64,000 bases of DNA, from the NCBI GenBank assembly GCA_949316235.1, contig OX438745.1:4717001-4781000 (forward strand), read 5' to 3'. The position numbers were made by a program, and so were the translations under genes. Within the stretch, counting starts at the first letter, position 1. Every line of letters begins with the position of its first letter. Under the pieces are notes generated by a model. The model made no database searches. It was not told where the DNA came from and was given only the letters and a program-made list of their open reading frames with translations. The DNA comes from Oegoconia quadripuncta (taxonomy: Eukaryota > Arthropoda > Insecta > Lepidoptera > Autostichidae). Positions 10,498 to 22,149 of this stretch are shown piece after piece.

Positions 10498-11100
10498 AGG
10501 GTGATCCACGGCCATGTGACGTGAAGGGCAAGTACCTTAACTTTTATAGATAGGATATTTTGATGATTGGAGACATTTTTTACTTTATTTTTTTTTATAC
10601 ACGACGGGTTCGTACTTGACCTCAATCACATCTGATTTTAAGTGAAGTAGAGGTCGAAGGTGGAAGCGTACTGACCCGGAAACCCCAACACATTTGAAAA
10701 CTGGTTATCATCTCTGTCAACCGGAACACAACAATACTATTAATATTGCTGCTTGGCGGCAGATTTAGATAAGATGGTGGTAGCTAGCCAGGCGGACATT
10801 TTTAAAATTCCCTACCACCAACCAAACCGAGTACTTAAATATGTACCCCGCTAGGGATCGAACCCGCGACCTTTCACCTTTCCTTTGTCCTTTTGTTTGG
10901 CATCATAAGAATGGAGGATTTTTTTTTCCAGATTTATTTGGTTCAACTCCCAGGCGAAGCAAGTAATTTTTAGAAAATCTTTGAGCGCAGTATTACGTAC
11001 TTTTAAAAATAAAATATTGTCTCAATTCAACAGAATATCCTATCAACAATTTTTAAGGTATACTTTCCCTTCGTGAGGCAATGCCGTGAGACGCCCTATA
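10498..11100 (+). mobile_element. Relic mariner-related element interrupted by SINE-A
   Basis: The left end CAGGGTGATCCACG leads into GGGCAAGTACCTTAA; the right end reads GGTATACTTTCCC through GAGACGCCCTATA. Both align with the terminal repeats of the intact mariner at 55183-57302 at clearly lower identity. The right arm keeps a diverged form of its CGATTCCCAGCCGAAGC motif (CAACTCCCAGGCGAAGC). The middle is replaced by SINE-A. It encodes nothing. Confidence 0.65.
10588..10872 (-). mobile_element. SINE-A nested in relic mariner
   Basis: Runs from the T run through CGGGTTCGTACTTGACC to GGGATCGAACCCGCGACC. The copy stops just past the B box, so the A-box end is missing. Confidence 0.75.
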
Positions 11101-11107
11101 TTAAATA

Positions 11108-11757
11108 TACAGGGCGTCTGATTTTACATTCTTTGTTGGAAGTACTTAGGGTTTATTTATCAAAAAAAAAATAAGCTACAGCTACTTATTCTGTACAATA
11201 CGGTTCAAAAGAGCATATCCAGTCCCAGGTCAAATGATTAAGATAAATTTTTAACAAAATTACTAATTGATACTGTCCTTAAATACAAAGGTGTTCCGTA
11301 ACATCTAAATCGCAACTGGATATGCACTTATGAATCCGATTGTACATAAGAAAAAGTACTATACACTTCCTCCTCCGCTCCAGCTCACGTATTCACGTAT
11401 TCCTTTAACGAACAGACTCTAACAGATGAATGGACAATATATATGTATTTCCGTATTGATAGAGTCAAAAAAGGCACCGCAAGACAATACAGACAATATA
11501 TAAAAGCGAATGAGTTTTTATGGCCATAAAAGAGAAATTAGTTCCACTGTTTCCGCAATGAAGCGCTATTTGCCATTTTCTCTGTCAACACGAAAAACGG
11601 TCTACAATTCTTTTGCACGCTAGTGTCACAGAGCAAAATACCCATCAGTAACACTACTTGGAATTGCTGCAATTGCGAAAATATGTAATAATTTTTGACA
11701 AATATTTACATGTGTGGTCTTGAAATGTGAATGTAAGTTGAAATGTGAAAAATTACG
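11108..11757. other. Possible mariner-type end, then nothing recognised
   Basis: TACAGGGCGTCTG at 11108 has the CAGGG start and TA context of the mariner-type elements here, but I could not find a matching opposite end. The rest to 11757 has no gene or named repeat. Confidence 0.35.
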
Positions 11758-12130
11758 ACCTGTTTGGTATTAGTGGTTAGAAACTCTAACTGCTATACCA
11801 AAAGGGTGCGGGTTCGAATGCCGCTACGGGCATACTTAAAGAGCAGAGTGAATAGACATTTACTAATATCGCGTGCTTCATCTTCGACCACATCGTCACT
11901 TTCCATCAGGTGAGATTTTGGTCAAACGCGAATCCAATCAATCATAAAAAAAAAATGTTTGTATGATGAATACAGACATGTGTTCCCGAGTTATGGATGT
12001 TTGTCATTTATTTACGAAAAAAATGTATTTGTTTAGTGATTAACCATTTGATATCCATAATACAAGCCTATTAGTTGCTTAGTGTGGAACTAGATGGCGC
12101 TGTGTGTTTGTGCAAAGATAATTATTTATT
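11758..12130 (+). mobile_element. SINE-C with a LINE-J 3' end inserted
   Basis: The SINE-C head CTGTTTGGTATTAGTGGTTAG with B box GGTTCGAATGCC runs to 11838. A LINE-J 3' end (CACTTTCCATCAGGTGAG, A tail) fills 11839-11956. SINE-C then resumes with TGTTTGTATGATGAATACAG and ends GAACTAGATGGCGCTGTG. The head is tRNA-like, so pol III transcription is expected. Confidence 0.75.
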
Positions 12131-12448
12131 TATTTATAAATATATAAATTGAAATTTAACTAGGTACTTCCGTTTTGCTCTTATTTTCTATGCAGATAGA
12201 TATCTATCTACCTAATAAGTAATAATTCCACTCCATATAAACCAAGAATCTATCGTTACAACCTTAATGACCAATTCTATAATATCATACAGATACACTA
12301 ACTATACACATAGCTACACAAATTGACAACCACATACAAACGCCTATACACACCTAAAACAAAATAAATATCATCACATGACATCATAAGCTAAGCTAAA
12401 GACAGATAAATGCATAAGACTAGTAACGAGTATTACTAGACCATAGTA

Positions 12449-12843
12449 TTAGGTCCTTACCTATGAAATTGGCGTTTTGTATGAAGAATTTCATCAAGAC
12501 TATTTTCTCCATACAAACATTTTTGAATTTTTTTTGGGAACGACAAATCCAAATTTAGCTAAACTTTGTGTGTAGCTTTATCGGATAACATTAAGTTAAA
12601 TATAGGCAGTGTTAAAAGTAACCGCTTTATAAAAGTTTCTGCGAATCTAAGAAATAATATGGGAAGCTCATGAAAAGAGCTGTGTTCAAGTTTTTTTCAT
12701 TATGTGATTTATCTCAGACATTAAAAAATATTTCATGTGAAACCTTGAAAATATATTCTATTTGGAAATAGCTATAGAATCGTAGGAGTTGGTATATATG
12801 TTTAACGAAGAAAAAATCTCCAATTTCATAGGTAACAATCTAA
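12449..12843 (+). mobile_element. MITE-M, full length
   Basis: Starts TTAGGTCCTTACCTATGAA and ends TTCATAGGTAACAATCTAA, an imperfect terminal inverted repeat of about 25 bp, flanked by TA on both sides. Non-coding, about 395 bp. Other copies lie at 30130-30534 and 62345-62756, with partial ones at 45670 and 24747. The TA flanks point to a Tc1/mariner-type transposase acting in trans (inference). Confidence 0.8.
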
Positions 12844-14090
12844 TATTATTCCTATGGATTTACGATGACATTCAATAAATTATAACATTTCATCAAAATC
12901 TCTTTAGCACAAAATTTTTCCTATATGTCAATCCAGGTCCTAGTCTGTCGACCAACCAAATTTCATCCAAATCCGCCCAACCATTTAGGCGTGAAGTGGG
13001 AAAAAATACATGCACACACATATACTAGATAAAACTTTAACATTTTATGATATTAGTGTGATAAATGTTTGAAGTTTAAAGTCGATAACAATGGTTACAT
13101 TACTTTTGTTATATTACTAATTAATTACAAAATTGTTTATTTTCTCACCACAAATGACGCTTTACAAAGTGATTTTAGGACTAGGCAATACATAGAACAC
13201 ATTTGTGGGAAGACTGGTGCCTGAAAAGGAAGAACCAGAATTACAGGTCACCAGGCCCCCCAGCTATGGACATAGTGTATTAGAGCAGAGATATGGTGAT
13301 TGAGGAAGAAACACTTAAGGAAAGAAACAAACGAGAAGGAAATCACGAAACATAAAACCTGGTTTTTGGAGTGGAGATGTAGTGTTGTGCACTGTTTTTA
13401 ATCGCCGACGAAAAACGACGGGTGTTATGTGTTTGTTGGCGTTATGTGTTTATGTATGTCCAGTCTCTGTCCGCAAGCAATAATAAATGTTTGGCAAAGT
13501 TTCAATTTATAGTTGTTATTTAATAAACAAATTACTGTAACTACTTTATTACTATTACTTGCAATATTTCTTCGGTTTCGTCGTAGTTTAAACTTAAGTT
13601 TACTCTGTGGCTTTAGTCTCCAGAGATTAATATTTCATACCGCGGCATTCGGCTATCCTGTTCTATTGAAAGATATCATCTGTCCATTGAGGGTAGACGT
13701 ATTATTAAAATTAATCACATGATTCTTATATTGTGAAGGACTACGTTCTTCTGAAAGTCCAGTAGGGATACAATTTTAACTTACCATAATATTAATGGCC
13801 GTGATTTTTTGCATATGGATACAATTGTAACTAATAACTATTAGCCAGATGTACTGCACAAAAATTATAATCATCCATTGAATTCCGAGATGCAGCAATC
13901 GTGCAAACTTTACTGCAGCAGGATTTTAAATATTTTCGCAACCATAGCACATACAAACACAAATTGAGTTTTAGCATTTATTTTTAATTGATATTGATTG
14001 ATATTAAGATAACATTTATTTCAACAAACCCGTTAGAAAACAAAACGGAACTGTTTATATCAAATAATGAAAAAACTATCATCTTATAAA
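12844..14090. other. Intergenic, few recognisable parts
   Basis: At 13380-13470 a minus-strand fragment (AACGACGGGTGTTATGTG) matches repeat family E, described at 24110. Otherwise no gene or repeat was recognised. Confidence 0.4.
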
Positions 14091-14095
14091 TTTTA

Positions 14096-14146
14096 AAATC
14101 TGCTTACCAATTGGTAAGCAGATTTACAGATTTAAAAAATCTGTAA
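14096..14146. repeat. Two overlapping perfect palindromes
   Basis: Positions 14096-14125 form a 30-bp perfect palindrome without a spacer (left half AAATCTGCTTACCAA). It overlaps by two bases a second inverted repeat at 14124-14146 with 10-bp arms TTACAGATTT and a 3-nt loop. Both share the CAGATTT word. Confidence 0.9.
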
Positions 14147-14605
14147 TTACAGAAGCTGTATATCTAATTATCTATTGCACTTGGATGTCGATTTTCGACA
14201 TTTTCAGGCTGGAGGATCTGTCAGTGATAGAATAAAAATGTTTTCTAATAAAAAAAATCGATCAATAACATCTAACATCAAGGCTTATCCATCAGTGGAC
14301 TTCTAATAGGGTATTTAAATGTTGGGAAAATATGGAATGTCAAATAACAATCTACAGAAACTTTGATGTTACGTTTATTAAAAAGTACAACCAGCAGGGA
14401 AGGTAGTTTAAAATGTCTGTGGCAATAAATGGAGACAGCAATATAAATGCCGGTGACAGGCCCAAGGTGAAAATGAAACATTTTCATCACAGGGTTGTCA
14501 GAGAGTCTCCGTCTATTTGGATCTGGAAATAAAAACGAATTTTTATCACGTTAAGTAAACTATAGCGCATTTTAAAATACCGCTAGCATCTAGTTTTTTA
14601 TCCAG
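14147..14605. other. Intergenic, nothing recognised
   Basis: A 70-codon minus-strand frame (14278-14490) resembles no known protein. Confidence 0.4.
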
Positions 14606-14705
14606 TTCTCCAAATAAGATGGGGTTTCCTGGTCAGAACGCTTCCACCTTCGGCCTCATCTTCACTTAACATCAGGTGTGGTTGAGGACAAGTGCACAAA
14701 AAAAA
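14606..14705 (+). mobile_element. SINE-A 3' end fragment
   Basis: CCAAATAAGATGGGGTTTCC through CTTAACATCAGGTGTGG to an A tail matches the last 100 bp of SINE-A. Confidence 0.7.
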
Positions 14706-15239
14706 GGAACTATAGAATTACTTTAAGGATTTCGTTCTGTTACAGCAGCGGTTCTCAAACTTGTTTGGCGATGAACCCCTTTTGTAAAACTAAATATTTG
14801 ACGGAGCTCTAAAATAATCAAGAACTCGTTTTATGTGTATTCTTCTTGTTGTTACTTATCTGGAGCCATTGGTTCCGTTGATATAAACCTTTGTTTGAAA
14901 TTAGATTTTATGACCATCTTAAAAATGGAAATTCAAAAAATCCCTTCTCAGTGCGCCTCTAACTTAAACTGCATTATTTCATCAATATCGGTCCCCGCGT
15001 TCAGGTCGCATTAATAGTTTAAGAAATCTGTTTACTCTGTTACAATTAATTGATGAACTTCACGGCTCTGTCCTCTATCTCCGGATCCTGTTTATTTATT
15101 CAATTTCGTTAGCATTACCAACAATATTTACGCATACCAATCCAATGCGACAAAAACGCGTTGTACAAATATTCAAATATTCCTAACAGTAAACATTTAA
15201 CAATATTAAATGAAATCTAGTAAAAAATTAAATAAACGT

Positions 15240-15545
15240 TTTTTTTTATGCGAGACGGGTTCGTACTTGACCTCTCACACCTGATGTTAAGTGAAGATGA
15301 GGTCGAAGGTGGAAGCGCATTGACCCGGAAACCCCATATTATGGCTATCTTATCTCTGACAACCGGAACACAACAATGCTGCTTGGCGGCAGGTTTAGAT
15401 AAGATGGTGGTAGCTTAGCCAGGCGGATATTTTAAAATGCCCTACCACCAACCAAACCGAGTACTTAAACATGTACCCCGCTGGGGATCAAACCCGCGAC
15501 CCTCCGAATCGTAAACTCAATGTTGTTTACATTGGGTTGGAGGCT
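15240..15545 (-). mobile_element. SINE-A, near full length
   Basis: From a T run and CGGGTTCGTACTTGACC to GGGGATCAAACCCGCGACC (B box, one change) and TTGTTTACATTGGG at the head. Confidence 0.8.
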
Positions 15546-15889
15546 GTTATGGGATTAGCCTGCAAACCCTTGCAAACAAATATTCCTGATTCGATCTCGT
15601 ATTAAAACGCTGTCCATCGCCCTCTCTATAGCTTTCTTGCTAGGCCAAGTACTACAGACCATGTCTCATTGCTATAAGTTATTACTAGTAACACAAATTG
15701 ATTTAGTTTTTAAGCACAGAGGTATTTTGTACGAGATGACGTTGCACAGCTTCCTGAACATCGGACCTGAACTCGACGTCGAAATTGGATTTATCTAATC
15801 GGATTTCTTGACCTAGATAGACTTGTCCACAACACTGAGAATGGAGTTCTCAATGGATATTGTTGTGGGCACGACTTATTGAACTTGTT
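15546..15889. other. Intergenic, nothing recognised
   Basis: Less AT-rich than its surroundings but without an open frame or family match. Confidence 0.4.
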
Positions 15890-16040
15890 TTTTTTTATGA
15901 ATAATTGGATACGCATTTGACCACAATCTCACCTGATGCGAAGTGACGATGTGGCCGAAGATGAAGCACGCGATCTCAGTAGATGCCTATTCAACCTGCT
16001 CTTGAAGATGCCAAGGTTGTAGGATTCAGGAAAGACTGTA
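15890..16040 (-). mobile_element. LINE-J 3' end
   Basis: T run, then CCACAATCTCACCTGATG through GGTTGTAGGATTCAGG matches the LINE-J 3' UTR seen at 21805-22145. It is 5'-truncated after about 150 bp. Confidence 0.7.
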
Positions 16041-16837
16041 GTTGTTGTAGTTTGTTGAAGTAAAAATAAATAGAAATATGTACCGCCAGGTTCACCCCTG
16101 ACTTAATGTATTCGTCGCGATCGTCGGAGCACTTACATTTCACAGGTATACTTGTGGTACCGCGGACGGAACATACAAGTGGGCTTCCTGAACTCGTTAG
16201 CTAAAGCTACAATATTCAGTCGTTTCTTAATTTATAACAGTTACAACGTGGGAGAAAAAATGTATACTGACTAAGCATACTGATCTATTAGGCGACTTTG
16301 GTTGAAATGACTTGCCGTTGTAGTTTTGTCTTGTAGAAGCTAGCGTATATTCGCAATGTAAGAGGGTTTATCCCACACAAATTTTCAAGTGCAAATTTTT
16401 CTAAATCAATCAATCAATTCTAATGAAACTTTATAAGCATAAGATCTAAAAATTGGAATATAAAAATAGGGCTTAAGCATTTCTCTGTCAGTCGTATGTC
16501 TACGCTACTACCGCTTCGGACAGGGAAATCATCTGTAGGAAAAAGGCGGTGAAAGAAACCCACAGGATCATTGTGCTTTTCTTTTTGTTTTTAACAAAGA
16601 TAAAGATAAAATAAATAAATAAAATAAATACAATATTTTATTTGTAAGTAAATAAAAGTATACAACTAATACAATTTGATAAATTTGCAATAAAGAGTAT
16701 TTGATTGATTGATTGACAAGCATGCATGGATATAAAACTGTCAACGATATTCAGGATGTATTTTAATTATATTTTTCATTCTTTAATCGAAATGCATTGT
16801 AACAATAATATTTATAAATAATACCCTTGAAAGGCTT
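16041..16837. other. Intergenic, nothing recognised
   Basis: AT-rich at 16570-16690. No gene or named repeat found. Confidence 0.4.
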
Positions 16838-17010
16838 ATGATATCATCCACATATACCAAATCAACTGTGTTAAAAGCTAAAAGTCGCACTCAAATCGGA
16901 CCACTCATTTCTGAGGTACATCCGGACGTAGACAAGACACACACACACACACACACACTCAACGCCTTCAAACACATAACACCCGTCGTTTTTCGTTGGT
17001 GGTTAAAAAC
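16838..17010 (+). repeat. Repeat family E with (CA)n
   Basis: Carries GTTAAAAGCTAAAAGTCGC, a CA run at 16938-16959, and AACACATAACACCCGTCG, features shared with 18380-18500 and 24230-24420. No coding capacity seen; class unknown. Confidence 0.5.
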
Positions 17011-17150
17011 AGCAAACCTTTGAGTTTCTTGTTCATACTTCGCTTGTACGAGTATGTCAGCGGAAAATTTAAATTTACTGATGATATTACTTTATTAAAA
17101 TACGGAATAAAGCTATTTATTAAATTGGCAAACAAACGGCTACAGTAGGG

Positions 17151-17222
17151 TGTTTTTTTTTGCACTACGGCTTAGTGCTTGATCTCAATTACTCCTGATG
17201 TTAAGTGAAGATGAGGTCGAGG
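17151..17222 (-). mobile_element. SINE-A tail fragment
   Basis: T run with CTTGATCTCAATTACTCC and TTAAGTGAAGATGAGGTC. Only the last 70 bp of the SINE are present. Confidence 0.6.
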
Positions 17223-17848
17223 TATTTTCATATTTTAACCAAACTTATATGAGACTAGGTACTCCGGCGGTAGTCGTCGGGAGACGTGACAAATCCATCA
17301 CCCGCGTGTGATCGTGTCTACCACTAGTGCAGTCAGTCAACCGAACAATGGTGGTCAATCCATTTCAGCAGGTCGGAAGAAATGCTAATGCAGGACACTT
17401 TAATAAGACTCCCGAACAACTGCGATCACCAACCCGCCTACCAAGCGTGGAGAATATAGCAATTGCCCCCCAAAGATAGGGACATATCGTTTCGGAGATC
17501 TTTGGGGGCGGCCTTTGTTCAGTAATGGACGTCTTTCGGCTGATGATGAGATTCTGGCGGTAAACCTTATCAAATAAATCAGTTAACATTTTGACGAAAT
17601 TTTGAGTGAAGATACATAAAAAAACGTAAAGACGAACATGGAACTCGCTAAAAAATTGCGGCGGGTTATTTCTTATCGTAAATGTAAATGCTCCGATAAT
17701 TAAAGAACCACATATTTTTCGTTACAACATATATGCATTTTTTTACATATGAACATTACCTTAAATTGCCTCAATAAATATTTTAATTATATTTTATTTA
17801 TGTACATAATATGTATAAGTATTATATTTATTTATAGGTATTGTATTT
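17223..17848. other. Intergenic, nothing firmly recognised
   Basis: GACGTCTTTCGGCTGATG at about 17527 resembles a LINE 3' end, but the preceding sequence could not be assigned to any of the LINE families named here. Confidence 0.35.
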
Positions 17849-17849
17849 A

Positions 17850-17950
17850 TTACCCAACCCGCACTGGGCCATCGTGGCGGACTATGGCCCATACTCCCTC
17901 AATAAGAGGGAAGGTCTATATCCCTGCAGTGGGATGTTTACAGGTTTAAA
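17850..17950 (+). mobile_element. SINE-B 3' fragment
   Basis: CCAACCCGCACTGGGCC through GGTCTATATCCCTGCAGTG matches the distal half of SINE-B. Confidence 0.7.
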
Positions 17951-18118
17951 GGCACAGTTTACTAGCAAAGTGGCAAATCAAAAAGTTAAATCCTATAAAT
18001 ATTATTTACCTATATTGCATAATGTAGGTAAATAACAATATTTTAGTGGTTGAATGAGCAATGCTTTGAATTGGTCGGTACAAATTACACACAAAAAATA
18101 TAATATTATAACATAATA

Positions 18119-18312
18119 AAGGGGCGTCGGTGGCTCGGCGGATAAGACGCGGTCTCCCAATTTAAGAGGTCCGGGTTCAATTCCCAGCCAATGTATGACT
18201 TTTTAAATATAATTTAATTACCTATGTGCATTTATTGCTCTTAAACGGTAAAGGTTTCCCTTTACAAGTTTCCTCACGATGTAGTGGTATGTTTACGGGC
18301 TGATGATGATGA
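18119..18312 (+). mobile_element. SINE-B with internal deletion
   Basis: Head GTCGGTGGCTCGGCGGATAA with B box GGTTCAATTCCC, then TTATGTGCATTTATTGC, then a jump to the end ACGGGCTGATGATGATGA. The tRNA-derived head has A and B box motifs; the 3' terminus is a short GAT repeat. Confidence 0.75.
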
Positions 18313-18379
18313 ACATAATAATATTACCATCAAACATTGAACCTGGCCCCTCATTTAGTCTTTAATATAAAAAAACTGC

Positions 18380-18500
18380 TCTCGAATAGGATCACATGTT
18401 ACTGAGATACGTCCAGAAAAACTGGACTCACACACACAACGCCGTGAAACACATAACACTCGTCTTTTTACGTCGGGCGTTAAACAAGTGTCTTGACACA
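18380..18500 (+). repeat. Repeat family E fragment
   Basis: TTACTGAGATACGTCC, CACACACACAACGCCGTG and AAACACATAACACTCG match the distal part of family E at 24230-24420. Confidence 0.5.
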
Positions 18501-18526
18501 CGGATAGAACGCCACAACAAAGTTTC

Positions 18527-18706
18527 TTTTTTTTCTTTATGCACAACGGGTTGGTACTTGACCTCAATCACACCTGATGTTAAGTGAAGATGAGGTCGAA
18601 GGTGGAAGCGAGTAGACCCGGAAACCCCAACACATTTGGGGGACTGGCTATCTTATCTCTGACAACCGGAACACAACAATGCTATTCATTGCTGCTTGAC
18701 GGCAGA
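18527..18706 (-). mobile_element. SINE-A 3' half
   Basis: T run, then ATGCACAACGGGTTGG through CAATGCTATTCATTGCTGC. The tRNA-like head is missing. Confidence 0.75.
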
Positions 18707-19014
18707 AAGTGATATTATTAAGGTTGCGTTTTCCAAAATGAAGTGCGAACCCCAAAAAATGAACCCCGAAAAGAAAAAAATATCACATAAGTAGTCACGT
18801 AGTAAACGTATGAAAGAAGTTGTACTCAAAGTCCTAAGGCGTTATCTCGGAAACTAAGCGCATGCCATTTCGAGGGTCAGGGAGCATAAAGCCCTGAACG
18901 GATTAATGCTCTCTTTGAAGTAATTCGATGGCAATTTACGTTTTCCTTTGTAAGTAATGTTCTACATGTTTTAGGACGTTACAGCTAAGCTGAAAATGTT
19001 GGTCATAAGTCACA

Positions 19015-19400
19015 AATATTTTAATGAATGTCCGATACAAAAATATCACTTATTGAAAGTCATTACTTATTTTTTTTTAAACTACATACCTCCACATGGT
19101 GCTATAGTTAGGGAGAAGAAGCGACAAGAAACTCCGTAACAACACATCTCTTAAATAGGTTTCCATCCTTATAATTACATTTTATTTTACATATTACTAA
19201 ATAAAAGCAATTAACATAAGTGTAGTTATCCCGACTTAAAATTCAGCTAACACCAGACCTCCTCATCTCCGAATCTCGCTATCGTGTAACAACCCCTTTT
19301 ATATAGAGTTTCTTTAATTTAACGTTTAAATATCTCTGTGGCACTTTATTGTAAAAACTTAAGTAGGTATGCAAGCTGACACATAAGATGTGCTAATCTA
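19015..19400 (-). pseudogene. LINE-T C-terminus and 3' UTR
   Basis: Reverse complement of the LINE-T segment at 29180-29560: GGGAGAAGAAGCGACAAG, ACACCAGACCTCC and AAGTTTCTT-like stretches occur in the same order. Coding frame broken. Confidence 0.55.
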
Positions 19401-19414
19401 GTCGTAGTCATAGT

Positions 19415-19612
19415 CCTGTGGAACGGACTTCCTGCAGCGGTATTCCCGAACGAGTGCGACATTGGAACCTTCAAGAAACGAGCCTACACCTTCCTCAAAG
19501 GCCGGCAACGCATCTGTGACCCTTTTGGTGTTGCGGGTGTCCATGGGCGGCGGTGATTGCTTTCCAGCAGGTGACCCGCATACTCGTTTGCCGCCCTCTC
19601 ATACTTAAAAAA
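19415..19612 (+). pseudogene. LINE-K ORF2 C-terminus and 3' end
   Basis: The + frame reads [15 protein letters not shown] then [16 protein letters not shown], ending at a stop after HGRR, followed by the LINE-K 3' end TGCCGCCCTCTCATAC and an A run. The W-N-x-LP motif marks jockey-type LINE ORF2 C-termini (family knowledge). Strongly 5'-truncated. Confidence 0.75.
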
Positions 19613-19839
19613 AGTCGAAATATTTTATTTCATGGGATAAAATTATTATTAAAAAACGTCACAAATTACGCTTAACATTATATTTAAATTTACTGCTCAT
19701 TTACAAAACTGACCCCCAGAGGAGAATGAGCAAAAAACTCAAGGGTTGCTCTTTTTAAATACGGGTTACAATTTCTGATTTGACAAACAGAGGAAAATAT
19801 ATAATTATGTAAATAATAAGACAGCTATGTCCACGCTTG

Positions 19840-20010
19840 CCTATGATTGCTTTAAATTTATTTAAAGGCAAATTCTCAATGTCTGCCGGAACCTTATTAT
19901 AAGAGCTTGCTAAGTCTAAATTGTGGAATTTCAAAATAATTTTTATTTCTAGTATTCAAATTATGATTATCAAAATGTTCAAGAAATAGGTGATTGATTA
20001 TGAAAAGGAA
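19840..20010 (-). pseudogene. LINE-T C-terminal fragment, second copy
   Basis: The reverse complement contains TTGAATACTAGAAATAAAA and CCACAATTTAGACTTAGC, as at 29116-29170, then a deletion to AATAAGGTTCC. Confidence 0.55.
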
Positions 20011-20218
20011 CTCTTTCTGTGAGGCTTTACCAATAAAAAATACCTTTTTTTAGTTTATTTATAAACATTATTTAATCAATCTTCACTACAAGACGCCTAC
20101 GAAAACCTGTATAGATTTGTGTGTAGTGAGAATGAGGTCACTGACCCGTGGCGTTATTAATTATGACAAAAAGTAGGTAACTTAAATATCTAGGGATACA
20201 TAAATGTATGTACAAAAG

Positions 20219-20365
20219 CAAGTAGACATGTGTCTATCGAAATAAAATTTGTTGGAAAGGCACTTCCTACATAGACCCATCTATTAAGTAGGTACCTACT
20301 TCTTCAACGAATTTTTACATTGGTTAGTGTTATGTGAATATAGTTCACCAAGAATACTATTTAAA
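20219..20365 (+). repeat. Dispersed repeat F, copy 2
   Basis: Matches 790-935 from AAGTAGACATGTGTCTATC to ATACTATTTAAAT with scattered substitutions. Confidence 0.7.
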
Positions 20366-21735
20366 TTATATCTGGCAACATGTATTATTGTGTATTGTCA
20401 TGCCATTAAATTTAAGTAGTTGATATGGTGGTAGGTGTGCCAACCTACAGCCGTAATCATCTTTGAAGGCTTAATAGCACACACTGCATTACGGAAAAAT
20501 GTATATTTTGTAAGAAATTCTACTACTTAGTATCTATTTTGGAAAGATTTTGTATACAAGTTTACAAGTATTCGCTATTCGTATTGACTACTAGTTTTTA
20601 GGCGTTTGCTACGAGTGTTTACTTGTTTAGAATGGCACGTTAAATCTTTCAAAGCAGTCGTTAAGCCATAACAGTGGCCTGCAGGAACGGCTTGAAAACA
20701 CTCACTGTAAGATGACATAGATACCCATACCCTTTTTCAATGATGGATAAATCCACGCCAAGCTCGAACACGTAGACCGGTTTTGGTGAAAAAGGTGTTC
20801 TTGCTTTACTTAGAGGCGCAGTATGAAAGGATTTTGTAAAATAAAACACAGTAACACCTTGGGGTATCTAGTCTCCAGTCAGGTGTCACTAACTATGACA
20901 CGCGCTTGTTTCTCTCCGGACCTCTACATCCCAAGATTAAGGAAGGGCACGATTTCCAAATTTTTCTTTATTGATCGCCGAAACGCTACAGCACTTTATC
21001 TTCCCCGCTGTTTGGCCCATTTGTATTAGCCTAATAAATTGTTGTCCTGGAATTCGTAAGCTCTAACGGCGACAAAAGAAGTGTACCATTTTCTGTGAAA
21101 TTATATAATGTAGGAGGAAATTTAGGTCTTAAAGATAAGTAGGTACTCAGATTAACAAAAATAGACTACCCACGCTGTTCGACAGAAGTGAAGCCACAAC
21201 CCGTAACGACACACGCAAATACACTCTGTACACACAAAGGTTAAATGGTAATACCGAGTAATATTTTATGCTTCTTCGAGGAACGTTGCGCCGAATGCCG
21301 AGAAGGCACATTACGGAGTTTGTTTTTGTTAAAAATTTCGGTCAAGAAAAAATACCGCAATGTATTCAATATTCAACAAATCGACGAAACTTTCTTCGGA
21401 GAAGTATAATTTGGTATACCACTCTATATCCCCTCGTGTTCCACTACACACAAGATTTCCACAAAGTCAAATAGTTGTCGAAGTGACTGTAGTATAGTTC
21501 CTTGGAAAACAATGTCTAGGCGACAAACGGTAGTAAAGTTTAGTGTATCTAATCAAAGAATAAGCAGAGAGACAACTTGATGTAGAGTAAATAACAGAAT
21601 GTGTGTTTATACGTCACATTATGACTTCAGAGCTCTATTGATTTTTACTGGCCCAAAAAAGGAGTGTTGATTGTTGTTAGCGATCCATTAATGTCGTGTT
21701 GGTGCCCACGCTGATATATGGGAGCGAATTTAGGT
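20366..21735. other. Intergenic, no gene recognised
   Basis: Short frames at 20661-20849 (minus), 20823-21029 and 21268-21474 (plus) have no recognisable motif, start context or splice structure. Confidence 0.4.
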
Positions 21736-21737
21736 AT

Positions 21738-21785
21738 GGCAAGAGAAGCATGAAAGCAGAATCAACGCAGTAGAAACGTGTTCAC
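21738..21785 (+). pseudogene. RTE-like LINE fragment
   Basis: GCAAGAGAAGCATGAAAGC followed by AGAATCAACGCAGTAGAAA encodes EKHESRINAVE, a segment found in RTE-like LINE reverse transcriptases just after the conserved YGSE.W motif (family knowledge). Confidence 0.4.
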
Positions 21786-21804
21786 TGGGTAGTATGTATT
21801 TTTT

Positions 21805-22145
21805 TTAATGATTGACTGGATTCGCGTTTGACCACAATCTCACCTGATGAAAAGTGACGATATGGTCGGAGATGAAGCACGCGATCCCGTAAATGCCTAT
21901 TCACCCTGCTCTTGAAGATCCCAAGGTTGTAGGATTCAGGAAAGACTGACGCCGGAAGGGAGTTCCATGCCTTGGCTGTTCAGATGACGAATGAAGAATC
22001 GAACTTCTTAGTGCGAATGTTCGGTATATTAACTATATACGGGTGGAATCCCTCCCCACGCCTAGTGGTCCGAAGATGGAATGGCGACGGTGGATTAAGA
22101 TTATGTAATTCCAACGCACACTCCCCGAAATGCATCCTGTAAAAA
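21805..22145 (-). mobile_element. LINE-J 3' end
   Basis: The best continuous LINE-J 3' end in the window: T run, CACCTGATGAAAAGTGACG, GACGCCGGAAGGGAGTTCC, and AATTCCAACGCACACTCC at its inner edge. It shows that the break at 7538-7699 in the other copy is an insertion. Confidence 0.75.
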
Positions 22146-22149
22146 AAGG

